64,000 nucleotides of DNA from Symsagittifera roscoffensis (GCF_963678635.1 NC_087062.1:73871345-73935344); one strand, 5' to 3'; shown: positions 1 through 12,860, counted from the first letter of the stretch. Numbers and translations: made by a program. The notes: generated by a model from the sequence alone, not told the origin.

Positions 1-571
1 GATGTTATATTGTTTTTCTTTTGTGAATTTACTTTGTATTTTGGAACTAAATTTAAACTGTTTCCATTTGGTTTTCCATAGGTTGCCATAGAAGCTTCTT
101 CACAAAAAATAGCCAGAAAATATTCCTACAAATTAAATTTCATAGTCTTGTAAGTTAAACTGCTGCTGTTTATGTTTGAATTTGCATTTTGATATCGGTT
201 CCAAATAAGAATTAATTTTGTGAAAAAAAAACAATTTTTGATATAATGACTGCTGAATCTTGCTTCGAAATTGCAGTTTGTAAGTTCTTTTTGTTCTCAT
301 CGATTAAGTTGTTCACGTACTTGATTTTTGTGAATGCCGGTATTTAATTATGTTTGATTTTCCATAGATGGCAAATTTTTTCTCCAATCGAGAAACAAGG
401 AAATGTGACGTTCGACCAGAATGTCTCAAAATGCAAGTTAGATTTCGAATTTTCTATATGGCAGCTGAGCGAGAAAAATGTTGGTTTTAACACATTAACG
501 GTGTTAATCGTTCATTTTAGCGAACGAGGAATGGATAATTTGGACTGGCATGTTAATTTTTAAAATTTCGT
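1..571. other. AT-rich sequence, no gene recognised
   Basis: The sequence is AT-rich with poly-A and poly-T runs. Two tracts reading TTTTCCATAG (near 80 and 360) could be splice acceptors. A 69-codon open frame (354-563, +) is present but resembles nothing I know. I call no gene here. Confidence 0.4.
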
Positions 572-931
572 TTGAAAAGAAAGACACGGTACGACGTCAA
601 AATTTCGCGACAACTAAAAACTGAAAGAAAAACAGAACAACAGAAATCATTGAGAAAAACGGTGAACGGCAATTGTGCGAGACAGATCGAGATTGAAACA
701 GAAAATAACTATCAGAAGACCATTCCGAGTTGTAACGATTGTGCCGCTACAATTGTTAAAACACGAATCCCGAGAACCAGGAAGGGTATTGAGACGACGT
801 GTCCAGCCTTCTGGGAAGAAATAAAACTGTTATTTGCCCGATTTCCGGAATCCGGAGGGGTCTCGGGAGAAAACTGCAACTCTCTGTTTATCAAAACTTT
901 TAGCTTCTGGTCATGTCCTGAATTAAATTAA
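572..931 (+). CDS. Unrecognised ORF, 119 codons
   Basis: This open frame of 119 codons is less AT-rich than its flanks and is the most coding-like stretch in the first 2.5 kb. It begins with a TTG codon, so any true start lies elsewhere, for example in an upstream exon; a different-frame ORF ends 8 bp before it. The predicted product has a basic N-terminal part rich in K, R, T and Q, and a C-N-D-C pair in the middle (CNDCAAT). The C-terminal third contains CPAFWEE and ends SFWSCPELN. I recognise no family, signal peptide or membrane segment. It could be an exon, a transposon fragment or a chance ORF. Confidence 0.25.
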   Translation: MKRKTRYDVKISRQLKTERKTEQQKSLRKTVNGNCARQIEIETENNYQKTIPSCNDCAATIVKTRIPRTRKGIETTCPAFWEEIKLLFARFPESGGVSGENCNSLFIKTFSFWSCPELN

Positions 932-2390
932 TAACATCTAAAGTCGTTTTCAGATTAGGAGAAGCTAGGCGTTGAGGGAAAGGGTTGATACAGCTTCGAT
1001 TGAGATGAACATTTTTATCTAATGAAAAAAAAACAATAGTAATATGATAAATATGTAGTAGCCCTGTTTTTAGGAGTGACCTCGTGGTCTGGGGATACTG
1101 AGACCCAGCCATGAGCTCACTGTTTCTGCATGTAATTAAGTTAATTAGAGCGTTCTGATCGAAGCCGGAAACAGTAACGTTTTTGTCGACCCGATGTTAG
1201 AAAGACCACCAAGAGAACTGCCTTTGGCCGAGACGGTGAAAAGCATAAGGAGCTGTGTTTAGACGCTAGCAAGTCGTTTTAGAACCTAGCTTTATTTTCC
1301 GTCGATAAGTACTTCCGGGCGAAAGTTACAAAACCAGAAGTACCTTGTATTCCAGTTTAAGATCGGATGAAGATACAAATTTTATTGTCACAGCAAGCCT
1401 TATTTGCCCATCACAGTTGTTTTTCAACTGATATTATTAGATGGGATGTCAAACTGTTTAAAAAAATTGCTGAAAACTGGCGATGGTTTTTGACAGAAGC
1501 GTTCATTAATGGTAACCGGATTTTGATTTTCAGTGGTTTTTTAATCAATTGTAATGATTTGATCCCGCAAGTCATGTAGCAGTTGTCTGCTTATGTCACT
1601 TGAGGTTAAGAAGAATGAAGAAAAGGACCAATAACCATTGGCGCAAGGGTCAGGGACACTATCTCTTGTGCTTTCATGCCTCATTCAGGAGGCAATTCGG
1701 TTCGCTTAAGATATGAGACTACAAAATCGTGTTAAAGCTTAAAATCCACTGCCAAACCCCACTCTAGAAATACAAAACGTCCGTGTGGCAGGTCTCTAAT
1801 TACCTACAACACGCGACCGCCATAAAAAAACAGGGTTCGAAGCTCAAGTATACCATTAGTTTTTATTGGACAGTGGATCTTTGATCCATTTCAGATGGAT
1901 CAACCTAGAACTCAGTCTAGATGGATCAACCTGAAAAATAAAATAAGTAATCACAAAGTGACGCGACTCTAGAGCCAGGTAAAAAGTATAAAAGCAACAA
2001 CTCTAGTAAGTTTTTGTAATCAGTAATTTTAAATCAAGAAGTTTAGTTTTCTCAACCATTGGGCAGCTTCACTCGTCTGCCTGCCCAACCAAGGTTTTCT
2101 CTCGCCCAGTGATGATGCTCCCGTAGGACTTTGCGTTGCCGTCTATCAAAATAGCAAGTGTAAGTCGAATTCACAATTACAAGTAAGAAAAAATGAACAC
2201 TTTAATTGCAAAATGATAATTAATATTATTAAGCAAGTTTAAGTTACACAACTTTTCATGGTTTTATATTTATTACAATATAATAAAATAATGATTAGAA
2301 TTTCAACATCAAATAAATTTAAATGACATTCAGAACCCCGTGATGTCTACCCCCGGTGAGCTAACGAGCTCTGTTAATCTGGCTACCCCT
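932..2390. other. Unassigned intergenic DNA with a short direct repeat
   Basis: No supported gene. A 70-codon frame at 1367-1579 (+) has no recognisable feature. Near 1903-1936 the 14-mer AGATGGATCAACCT occurs twice within about 40 bp. From about 2170 to 2330 the sequence is extremely AT-rich, and it becomes GC-richer again at 2340, near the non-LTR element fragment. Confidence 0.4.
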
Positions 2391-2539
2391 TTGATGATTC
2401 TCACACGAACAGCAATCATCGTTAACGGAGGACACACGCCATGAGCAGGCGAAACAGAAGCATGTTATATGAAAAAGAAGCAAGATTGTTCAGAAGAACA
2501 TCTTCAGAACATTTAATTGGTTTCCACTAGTTCCGAAAA

Positions 2540-3000
2540 ACGATTGTTGTAGTTAACAGCCAAGAAAGGAGCTTCCAATTGGCTGAATACCCTTCCGATT
2601 GAAGAAAAGGGGTACACACTCTATAAAAGGTGACTTTCGTGATGCGTTGGCAATGTGCTACTGCCACCCTGTCAAGAAACTGCCGACCAATTGCGTTTGT
2701 GGCCACTCCTTCAATGTTGAGCACGCCATGATTTGTAAAACCGGAGGTTTTGTTGCGCAGCGACGTGACGGGACTAGAAATTTTTTAGCCCATACCCTGG
2801 ATTCTGTTTGCCGAGGAGTTGGCATTGAGCCTCATTTGCAGCCTCTCAGCGGTGAAATTCTCCAACCGGGTACTGCGAACTCAACTGACGAAGCGCCATC
2901 ATCTGCGCTAATTTCAGGGCAAGAAGCGTTAAGACTTATTTAGACGTCCGTGTCTTTCATCCCAACGCAACCAAGTTATATTGGAAAATCATTCAAATTG
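2540..3000 (+). pseudogene. Non-LTR retroelement C-terminal domain (zinc finger plus endonuclease-like), broken
   Basis: The frame at 2599-2943 encodes a Cys/His motif (CVCGHSFNVEHAMIC, C-x-C-x6-H-x3-C). A conserved block follows: KTGGF, a basic R-R-D-G stretch, V-C-x3-G-I-E-P, then LQPLSGE. The reading then shifts: from about 2937 the next frame continues as DVRVFHPNAT. I associate this layout with C-terminal regions of metazoan retroelement proteins in which a Cys/His finger precedes a PD-(D/E)XK-like endonuclease fold, as in R2-type LINEs. That placement is inference. The acidic residue expected before the DVRVF strand is not in a clean context and there is at least one frameshift, so this is a dead 3' end. 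No RT domain is visible upstream. Confidence 0.55.
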
Positions 3001-3026
3001 TTATATGTGGAAAATCATTCAAATTG
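2976..3026. repeat. 25/26-bp tandem duplication
   Basis: Two adjacent copies, 2976-3000 and 3001-3026, differ by one inserted G. They lie exactly between the retroelement fragment and the start of the first large duplication unit at 3027, so they may mark a repair or insertion junction. Confidence 0.8.
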
Positions 3027-3339
3027 TTTCCAAATATGACCGACTGGCACACTTTTTTTTTAAATATAATTTTAATTTCTCCCAGAGAGGTTAGAAATTG
3101 ATATAGAATTACCCCCAATGCTTTAATTTCTGGCTTTTTTTCTTTTGTTAGCATCTAATACTATACTGAATTTTGAGTTGGGGTTTCTGCCTTGATGTTT
3201 TTTGCTAAATTTTATCAACTTAGTTTTTTTGTGTTGAGTTTCAATATTACGAGGCCAAACTGTGCACTGGATAGGAGCACAATTTTGTATCTATATGTTT
3301 CTGGATTCCAGAGACAAGTCTTTAAACATGTGAAAATTT

Positions 3340-4490
3340 TGTCGGAACGATCAAAAGAAAGTAAAGAACAAAAGAACAACAAAGGGAGGGTCCTTGTTGC
3401 GGAAACGGCTTACAATGCACAAAATGCACAGTTTGGCCTCGTAATGAAAGAAGGTTTTGTGAAGTACAGAGACAAGTTCTAATAGGATTTTTTGCAATAG
3501 CTGTACAGCATTTTTGATGTCATTATCGTCACAAAATAGAAGTGTGTCATCTGCATATTTTACCAATTTGCAAGATTCAGTTAAAGTTTTGTTCAAGTCA
3601 TTTATGTATAGGTTGGAAAATAGGGGTCCTAAAATTGTACCTTGAGGTACGCCCTGGTGAAGTAAGATCTAATTGGATTCAGAAATTTTTACTACATTTT
3701 TCAGTTGTCTGTTTTTATAAAGCTATGAATCATCTAAATTGCTGACTCCGAGAATCCCAAAACATCCAGTTTAGTCTTTAAATGTTCGTGGTTGATAGAA
3801 TCGAAAATTTTTGATAGATCTAATAAAAATACGGCAACATATATGTTTTTATCTATTGATTTGCGGAAAAACTCAGTGCAATAAAGGATTGCGTCCATTG
3901 TTGAAAATGCGGCTCTAAAGACAAACTTGGTTTGGCTGAGCAGGTTATTAGATAATAAGCATTCATTGACTTGTTTGTATAATAGTTTCTCAGAAACTTT
4001 AGAGAGTGCACCTATTTTGGAGATTGGTCTTTAGTTCTTTGCTGTTTGTGCGTCATCTTTTTTGTATATTGGGCTAAAAATTGCTCTTTTAAGTCTAGTT
4101 GGAATCAAAATGAGCTTAATAAATGAATTTATAAGAAATGTAAGGTGTGGATATTTTTCATTAACCCAATCTTTCAGAGCCCAGGCTGGAAGATCAGACA
4201 ATCCGGTTGGTTTATTTGCGTTTAAGTTTGTTAATTCGTGTTTACCTCCACTTTCAGTTACAAACCGGAAACAAAACTTTTGTTTACGTTACTTTTTGAT
4301 CCTTGTGTTTTTGAATGTTGGATCAACTACGTTTTTTTTCTCAAAAAAACATCCGAGTCTAGAAAGCTTTTTGAAGTTGTTTGTTATTGTTTCAACAAAT
4401 TTATTTTTAGTGGTGAGATTTGGTTCGCTAATTTTTTCGAGTTTTTTTTGTTCATTTACTAAAAACACAAACTAAACTTGGGATAAATTC
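3340..4490 (-). pseudogene. LINE (CR1/Jockey-like) reverse transcriptase, unit A copy, degraded
   Basis: Read on the minus strand across several frames, the segment has the ordered motifs of a LINE reverse transcriptase. From about 4130, the fingers region reads RAIFSPIYKKDDA and is followed by the NYRPIS-type block with a stop. Then come LLDLSKIFDSINHE (palm motif A region, first Asp), GVPQGTILGPL near 3650, and KYADDTLLF near 3540, which is the catalytic YADD box. Several frameshifts and stops break it, and the endonuclease domain and 5' end are not recognisable. The enzyme would have copied element RNA at the nicked target. The nearly parallel copy lies at 10720-11880. Confidence 0.8.
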
Positions 4491-5012
4491 AATGGAGTTT
4501 AATTTTTGTTAGAATTTTTTTGTCTCAACTGAAAAAATCAGAATGCAAGTGGAAAGTCATTGTGTTCATTGGAGATTCAAGAGGTTGCTAAAGCTTATGC
4601 AAAATAAGTGAAGCAAACACCATTTGATTTGGGGCAGAAAAAGCTATAAATTTTCTAGAAAACAGGATTCTTTTAGGATTACCTGTCAATGAAGGGTTTG
4701 TTATTTGAAAAAACAATACCGAACCTAAGTACTAGAAACTTAACAGTCAGACAATTTCAACATAATGAATAAAACTGACTTGATGGTGTTAAATTCTCAG
4801 AAAGAAACTAACAAAAAACTGTTGAATCTGAAAAATGTAACGACATGAGCGAACATCTTTACAATAAATTAAGGTGAACAGATAGTCAACCGATTCTGAT
4901 CTACGGTTTAGCAAAATTACACAAGAAAACAAACTACAGCGCCCGGTCTTTTCTCTAACTGGCAGTTCAAATGACAACTTGAACGAAATATTAGGAGTGA
5001 ACTTAGAATCGA

Positions 5013-5480
5013 AAGTAGTAGATGTTTCAGCTGATCAAAGGGGGGTGCAGGGCAGACCCCAAGATTTAACATATGTTACATTGTTCCGGATCGCCACGCT
5101 TTGTTATAGCATACAAGAGTCAACAAAAGTAATAGTTGTTGGAGCTGATCAGTGGATGAGGATGCTAGGCGGACCCCATGTATTAACAAATGTTGGGTAT
5201 TTCGAATCCGCCATGCTAAGTATTAACATAGAAAAGTCTTCAAGAAATTATAAAAGGAAATAGATTTCCTAAAATTTTTGGGTTGTGTAGTGATAAGAGA
5301 ATGGTAAAACAAATTGGTGTTTTTTTGTGGTTTTTGTGTAAAAACGTCTAATTTTTTCGCAAAAACCTCGGCGCACGTTAACTTATAGGTAAATGTCATT
5401 GGTGCATTAAGTGTGAAACGTAGAATGAAAGTGTTTCATTTAGTTGTTTTTTGTTGCATTGTAAGTCAATGGTAAGATTT
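5013..5480. repeat. Dispersed repeat R, copy 1
   Basis: It begins with AGTAGTAGATGTTTCAGCTGA and carries two related subrepeats with GGC(A/G)GACCCC...ATTAACATA...GTT...GGAT(C)CGCCA(T/C)GCT. A tract around TTTTTCGCAAAAACCTCGGCGC and a region with TGCACAAAAAACTGAC follow. Relatives occur at 12363-12860, 22985-23330 and 28975-29370. The subrepeats contain an imperfect palindrome (GGCGGA...TCCGCC). Open frames across it have no coding character. Confidence 0.7.
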
Positions 5481-8400
5481 TTTTGCACAAAAAACTGACT
5501 TTTTTTCGCAAAAACTTTTCAAAAAACCATTGAAAATTTAAAAACACGATCAGATTTAATACCATTGGAGCAAAAACTGTTTGATTAGATAATTTTACTC
5601 TTTAGCACAGTTTACTCTTTATTTTGCTGGAAATGCAGCTGAAACTTTCAAGTACTGATAAAATTGTCAAGAGTCATAATTTGAAGACTGGTACGTTCAA
5701 TTCGTTCAACTTAGAATCAGCATCTGTCTAAATATATTTTTTTGCTCAATGTCTACTTCATTAGTTTTCTGTCACAGAGGTTGTCTTCTTTGTGACCCAC
5801 AACAGTGCAAATAATATAATTTAGCATCAATTTTGAATTTTTTTGAAAGATTAACCAAAGCTCGATTGAATTTAAATTAGGAAAATTAAACTCCTAACTC
5901 CCAGGTCAACAAATGATTTCTATGAAGTGCTCAATTCTCTGCTTATTTACCATAAACACAAAATTTATCCAAGTTTCTTATCACAATTACCTCTTGTATT
6001 CATAAATGAAGCAAATTTGGAGGAGTTTTCTAAGTCAAATTTCAAAAGATGTGTCTGTTTCTGAAATACATACGAATGGCAGGTGTGCAAACTTTTCTAA
6101 TAACTTGTTGAAATTATTTGACTGATTCAATTGTTCTAGTACTCAATGAGTCCTAATTGATTTTAAAGTTGCTTCTACAACGGAGATATATAGTAATTTA
6201 TATTTGACATTTCAAGTAATTAAATAGCTTGAATGGAGAATTGTGAATAATGTTTTTTTTATCTATACTCCTCTATCAGAACTGTTTTTGCATGAATACT
6301 AAGAAGACTTGTAAAAATTTATCAAAAACGAGTCCTTTTTGCCTCTAATTGATTTTGAAATCAGCTTGGAAACTTTAAGTTTCCCATATTTTTTACTTAA
6401 CTCATTAAAAGATAGAAACAAAGTGCACAATGATAATTTTTCGATGTCACTATTTTTTGACGTTTGACACAGCCTCCCCATGTTGTATATTGCTATTTTT
6501 TAAACTTTCCTTGAGATGTCGAACTCTGGTCCATTGCTGATTCTCAGAAACAGAACTGTCTTCATATATAGGTACGAGTGCAAGGCTTACAGCATCGTGA
6601 GTAACAGTATTCCGGAAAACTGAGATTTTTTTACTTCTTTTTCATCAAGATATATTTTGCTGTTGCTTCTCAATTATACCCAGTTTATTTGTTTTGACTT
6701 GTTCGAAGAACGGTTCGAAATATAAATTCCCTTTGTTTTTGTGACCAAGAAAATCTCACAAACATTTTTTTATTTTAGAAAATTCATTTTAATTGGAACT
6801 AGCTTTTTTCTGGAGTACATTTTTGTTTAGAAGAGCAAGCTTTTTAAATTTCAAATTGAGCAGAAAATCCTTTTAAAAAGATAGAAAACTTAAATAAATG
6901 TGTGAAAAGAAAAATTGTTTCAGGTTTTTGCCAATTATGCAGCGGACTTCTAAAGGGGCTGGAACACTTTTTCAGATAACCAAAAAAGATTTCAAATTCA
7001 GAAGTTTCTTCAACAGTAGTAATTATTGGTAATTGCTCTTTTATAAGCTAATGAAAACTTTTTCCGTATGTCAAGTCCGGAGTTTCTTTGCAGTTTCTTC
7101 ATTTGATATATATGAAAACTTTTTCGCGAAAAATTCTTAGGTATAACTATGTATTTTTTTTTCAAATCTCTGAATCTTTTACCATTGAATTCTCTCATTT
7201 CTAAAAAATCTCTCACATTTGCTTCATTTTCTCACATTTTCTTCACCTTTTTCATTTTGAGAATCTTGATAGATTTAGAACCAATTTCAAACTAGATGCA
7301 GTGACTCACCTCTTCTCCTATGATTGGCTTTAACTGTTGCGATAGTTTTCTATGTCTTCTAAAAAATTTATTCAATTTAATGGTTGAGTTGGAATCAACT
7401 GAAGTAAAGAAAAATTTGGTAATGAAAAAAATGTTTAGTTCAGCTGTATTTTATTACCAGCTAAAATATCAGTAGGTTTGCTGATATTTCAATCATCTAC
7501 AAAAAACAGAAAACTTATCAATTGATTCATTTACATCATTTTGCTTTAAAAACAATTCGTTTTCTTTTATTCAGTTGATGTTTTTGTTCACAAGAGGTTT
7601 CGTGGAACAAAATTTTTTGTTAAAATGGAGCTATTTTTAAGATATTTTCTAAAAATTAAAAAATTTCTTAAAAGTTTCTAGTTTTTTTCACAACCTTGAC
7701 CGAGTATCTTTATTTGGATTGGATTGAAAAATGGCGAAAAATTGAAAATCGACATTTTTTTTCGTCAAAATTATCACCTTGATAAGAATTTTTTTTCTAG
7801 ATTTCTGGTTGGTTGATTTCTAGTGGATAGATTTTGGAAGATTCAGTAGATTCTTAAAGTTTATGAGTAATGACTTCTTACAAATATTGGGAGTAAACGT
7901 GTAGATTCTAACATAAAGGAGGTTCTAGAAATTTTTTGCTAAGACGTCGATTTCTTTCTAGTGGAATTTTTCTACCACTTTTCCACTGTTCTTCAAAAAC
8001 TATTGTGTACGGACGTAATTTTTTCTGGTACATTTATTCTACAGTTTTCACTGTTCTATAAAATTTCCTAGTTCATAGTTTAAAAGTTTAAACAGTTTTC
8101 AATTATGTTGCATGAAAAACTCGCAAGGATTCATCACAGCTCTATCCAGGTTCTCGGATCAGCCTTTTTGGAAAAGAATCAAAACTTTAAGACTAAATTT
8201 ATAATTCTGATTTGTTGAAATGTGTTGATTGTTTCATTGATGGTTATGGTTCTGTCAATTATGTGGATTTTGCGATGAAAAAAAATGATTTTAAATGATC
8301 TTTTTTCAGGAAATTTTATTCCCACATGAGAAGAGAATTTTATTTCACAAACAAATAGACAGTTTTTTGTGGAGACATTCCTAGAGACATCGACTATTTA

Positions 8401-10195
8401 CTTCTTTCAGACATTGAGAATGTTTTTGATTGAAACAGTTTTTTTTTATCGAAAACACTATTTTTAAGAAAATATTGTTAATATTAGCATTGTTGAAGAA
8501 AACATCTATTTGAAAAAGTTTCTCAACAATTTATTTTTTTAAAAAAGTTTTTGGATCAAGAGTTAGAACAAATTGTTTCACTTCTCCCCTACTCTCCATC
8601 TGACTTGGTTTTATGGAATTCAACTACACAATTAAAGTCTCAATAAATGGAAAAAGCTATGAAAACATGCAATGAAATGCAGAAGTTTGAATAAATAAAT
8701 GATAAGCTTTTCAACTTATATTACACTCTTGTTTATAATATTGTTCAAATAAGACAAATTTTAATTAAATTTAGATGAAAATAGTTATTTTTTTTGTTTT
8801 TTTTTCAGAAACTAATTAAACAAATACCTGAGAATCAACTGATACTTCCTTTATGTATTACATCCCTTTCGATTACGTTGTATGTTTTTAAAATTATGTT
8901 TTCAAAATTATTTTAAAAATTATTCAAATTTTCTAGCTCTAATAGTACACTTCAGTGATAACAAACAGATTTGAGCCAATAGTTTTTAAATTAGCAAACA
9001 TAAAAAGTATGACAAAGCATAACATTTACTAAAATTTAAAATTATCATCAAACACAGAGACTCCCAATAATTCCTTGGAATCATTGCGAGATCTGGGATT
9101 TCATTCAAAGTATAGTTGACATAGGTAACATGCTACAAAGCTCCATTTTCCTTCGTAGTGAATAGTCAAATCTGAATGTAGGGTGGCTTGTACAACCTGA
9201 TTTTCTTGATTGTGAGACACATCCTCATCATGTTGCATGTTGCTATTTCATAGACTTTCTTACAGATGTCGAGCTCCTGATCCGTAATTATTTTTTTGCC
9301 AGAGTTGGCTTCATATATAGGTAGTAGTCTAAAGTTTCAACAGCGTGAAAAACGGTATTTTGGATTGCTGAGCTTCTTCGGTTTTTTCGTCTTCCTCTTC
9401 TTCTAGTTCTACTTGCTTTTGTTTCTCGACTTGACTCATTTCATTTGTTTTGACTAGTTGGGAGAACGGTTCAATCTATAAAATCCCGTTGTAAGGTTTT
9501 TGGGACCAAGCAAACCTCCCAACTCTTGTTTGATTTTTCGAAACTTCAATACCAATGGAACTACTGTCTTTCTGGAGTAAATTTTCGAATAGAAGAGCAA
9601 GCTGATCAATTGAAAAAAAATCAAAGATACGACTGTGAGATTAGATGAAACTTGAAGTGATCAGTGTGAGTCATCATGATTTCCTGATATGGAAGTAATA
9701 CCAAATATGGAATGTTTTGTATGAAATTTCAGTATACGGAAATTCATTAGGTCATACAGGTAATATTTGACATTATTATAAAAACCACCTTTTGTTTCTG
9801 TTTCCATCGAGTTTTACAATAAAACCATAGTAAATCAAAGTTTTTGGGTGTCTAGCCGCGATTATTTTTGTTTCCTGGAGAGTTGCAAGCTCCAACTTTT
9901 AATAAAAGGGAACCTCTTTCAGTCAATTTTTTCTGAGATTAGGATAATATCAATATTTTTATCAATAATTTGGCGCTTTGTACACTTTGTAAAAACACAG
10001 ATATTAATGAGGCATTGTTACGTCAAGCTTAGAAGTACTTCATCAATTTGCCGAGCAGTTCAACATAACTTAAACTATAAAGGAGCAGAAAAATGCCAAG
10101 CCTTGCAGGGAACCGACTCCTTCAGAAAAAATGTAAAAGACAGTATCTGTCATCTAATCAACAGTTTGCATCAACTCAAATTCTAGGCTCAGAAT
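5481..10195. other. Non-coding part of unit A
   Basis: This stretch is very AT-rich with many poly-T runs and no supported gene. A motif-bearing module at 6480-6838 (TGTTGTATATTG...CTTCATATATAGGTA) reappears in diverged form at 9230-10190, 13857-14945 and 18340-19010, so unit A is itself built of repeated modules. The block 8771-9093 is the single-copy counterpart of the triplicated block at 17250-18200. The ORF at 9848-10186 (+, 112 codons) lies in the repeated module and its relative at 18663 is truncated, so I do not call it a gene. Confidence 0.6.
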
Positions 10196-10719
10196 TGTCG
10201 ATTGCAGTAAGATTGCGAACAGAAATTTTACCCTAGTCTGATTTTTATCAATTTTCCCGCAATTCTGATCTTTTTTCCTCTGATAAAATTAACTTCTGAT
10301 TTTCAGCTGTCGCGAGAAACTTGTCATGACATGGTCAATTTGATCTTTTCAAAAATTATTTTTGCCATAAATTCAAAGGTAAACTTCCAACTCAAAGTCC
10401 AATTTCCAAATATGACCGACTGGCACACTTTTTTTTTAAATATAATATTAATTTCTCCCAGAGAGGTTAGAAATTGATCTAGAATCACCCCCAATGCTTT
10501 AATTTCTGGCTTTTCTTCTTTTGTTAGCATCTAATACTACACTGAATTTTGAATTGGGGTTTCTGCTTTGATGTTTTTTGCTAATTTTTATCAACTTAGT
10601 TTTTTTTTGTGTTGAGTTTCAATATTACGAGGCCAAACTGTGCACTGGATAGGAGCACAATTTTGTATCTGTATGTTTCTGAATTCCAGAGACAAGTCTT
10701 CAAACATGTGAAAATTTTG

Positions 10720-11880
10720 TCGCAACGATCAAAGGAAAGTAAAGAACAAAAGAAGAACAAAGGGAGGGTCCTTGTTGCGGAAACCGCTTACAATCAACAA
10801 AATGCACAGTTTGGCCTCGTAATGAAAAAAGGTTTTGTGAAGTACAGAGACAAGTTCTAACAGGATTTTTTGCAATAGCTGTAGAGCATTTTTGAATACA
10901 TTATCGTCACAAAATAGAAGTGTGTCATCTGCATATTGTACCAATTTGCAAGATTCAGTTAAAGTTTTGTTCAAGTCATTTATGTATATGTTGGAAAATA
11001 GGAGTCCTAAAATTGTACCTTGAGGTACGCCTTGTGAAGTGAGATCTAATTGGATTCAGAAATATTTACTACATTTTTATGTTGTCTGTTTTTTTAAAAC
11101 TATCAATCATCTAAATTGCTGACTCCGAGAATCCCAAAACATTCAGTTTAGTCTTTGAATGTTCGTGGTTGATAGAATCGAAATTTTTTGATAGATCTAA
11201 TAAAAATACGGCAACATATATGTTTTTATCTACTGATTTGCGGAAAAACACAGTGCAAGAAAGGATTGCGTCCATCGTTGAAAATGCGGTTCTAAAGACA
11301 AACTTGGTTTGGCTGAGCAGGTTATTAGATAATAAGCATTCATTGATTTGTTTGTATAATAGTTTCCCACAAACTTTAGAGAGTGCACCTATTTTGTAGA
11401 TTGGTCTATAGTTCTCTGCTGTTTGTGCGTCATCTTTTTTGTATATTGGGCTAAAAATTGCTCTTTTAAGTCTAGTTGGAATCAAAATGAGCTTAATAAA
11501 TTAATTTATCAGAAATGTAAGGTGTGGATATTTTTCATTAACCCAATCTTTCAGAGCCCAGGCTGGAAGATCAGACAATCTGGGTGGTTTATTTGCGTTT
11601 AAGTTTGTTAATTCGTGTTTACCTCCACTTTCAGTTACAAACCGGAAACAAAACTTTTGTTTACGTTACTTTTTGATCCTTGTGTTTTTGAATGTTGGAT
11701 CAACTACGTTTTTTTTCTCAAAAAAACATCCGAGTCTAAAAAGCTTTTTGAAGTTGTTTGTTATTGTTTCAACAAATTTATTTTTAGTGGTGAGATTTGG
11801 TTCGCTAATTTTTTCGAGTTTTTTTTGTTCATTTACTATAAACACAAACTAAACTTGGGATAAATTCAATGGAGTTTAAT
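10720..11880 (-). pseudogene. LINE (CR1/Jockey-like) reverse transcriptase, unit B copy, degraded
   Basis: This is the better preserved copy. The frame 11485-11111 reads from RAIFSPIYKKDDA through NYRPIYKIGALSKV, a conserved QINECLLSNNLLSQTKF block and FLLDLSKNFDSINHE (motif A Asp). After a frameshift, PQGTIL occurs near 11020 and QYADDTLLFCDDN near 10925 (YADD catalytic box). The thumb region follows to about 10729. Stops and frame changes separate the blocks, and no endonuclease or ORF1 is recognisable, so it is an inactive fragment. Assignment to the CR1/Jockey side of LINEs rests on motif spacing and is tentative. Confidence 0.82.
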
Positions 11881-12362
11881 TTTTGTTAGAATTTTTTTGT
11901 CTCAACTGAAAAAATCAGAATGCAAGTGGAAAGTCATTGTGTTCATTGGAGATTCAAGAGGTTGCTAAAGCTTATGCAAAATAAGTGAAGCAAACACCAT
12001 TTGATTTGGGGCAGAAAAAGCTATAAATTTTCTAGAAAACAGGATTCTTGAAGGGTTTGTTATTTGAAAAAAGAATACCGAACCTAAGTACTAGAAACTT
12101 AACAGTCAGACAATTTCAACATAATGAATAAAACTGACTTGATGCTGATTCTCAAAAAGAAACTAACAAAAAACTGTTGAATCTGAAAAATGTAACGACA
12201 TGAGCGAACATCTTTACAATAAATTAAGGTGAACAGATAGTCAACCGATCCTGATCTACGGTTTAGCAAAAGTACACAAGAAAACAAACTACAGCGCCCG
12301 GTCTTTTCTCTAACTGGAAGTTCAAATGACAACTTGAACAAAACCTTAGGAGTGAACTTAGA

Positions 12363-12860
12363 ATCGAAAGTAGTAGATGTTTCAGCTGATCAAAGGGGGG
12401 TGCAGGGCAGGCCCAAGAATTAACATACGTTACAATGTTCGGGATCGCCACGCTTTGTTATAGCATACAGGAGTCAACAAAAGTAATAGTTGTTGGAGGT
12501 GATCAGTGGATGAGGATGCTAGGCGGACCCCATGTATTAACATATGTTGGGTATTTCGGATCCGCCATGCTAAGTATTAACATAGAAAAGTCTTCAAGAA
12601 TTTATAAAAGAAATAGATTTCCTAAAATTTTTGGGTTGTGTGGATAGAGAGTGCACCTATTTTCTATGTTTTATTAGAGAATGGTAAAACAAATTGGTAT
12701 TTTTTTGTGGTTTTTGTGTAAAAACGTCTAATTTTTTCGCAAAAACCTCGGCGCACGTTAAATTATAGGTAAATGTCATTGGTGCATTACGTGTGAAACG
12801 TAGAATGAAAGTGTTTCAATTAGTTGTTTTTCGTTGCATTGTAAGTCAATGGTAAGATTT
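12363..12860. repeat. Dispersed repeat R, copy 2
   Basis: Counterpart of 5013-5480 with the same two subrepeats. At 12522-12570 the imperfect palindrome is best preserved: GGCGGACCCC is matched by GGATCCGCC about 35 bp later. A 30-bp insertion near 12640 separates it from the TTTTTCGCAAAAACCTCGGCGC tract. Confidence 0.7.

Larger units (their letters stand above)
3027..10195. repeat. Large direct repeat, unit A
   Basis: The sequence from 3027 reappears, colinear but diverged, from 10403. Anchors: 3027=10403, 4979 pairs with about 12332, 5302 with about 12675, 6846 with about 14951, 9850 with about 18665. Unit A lacks about 730 bp present in unit B (14195-14945) and carries one copy of modules that unit B has two or three times. 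It begins with a decayed LINE reverse transcriptase; the rest has no supported coding sequence. Homology ends near 10195, and 10196-10402 is private spacer. Confidence 0.85.

Noticed and set aside
1825-1860. GGTTCGAAGCTC resembling a tRNA T-arm
   Set aside because: No matching acceptor, D-arm or anticodon stem could be placed around it.
4979-5263. 94-codon plus-strand ORF in repeat R
   Set aside because: It crosses the palindromic subrepeats and its counterpart in unit B is shifted and shorter. Changes between copies do not spare codon positions, so it is not a gene.
9848-10186. 112-codon plus-strand ORF near the end of unit A
   Set aside because: The repeated copy at 18663 is truncated and diverges with frameshifts, and no family resemblance is visible.
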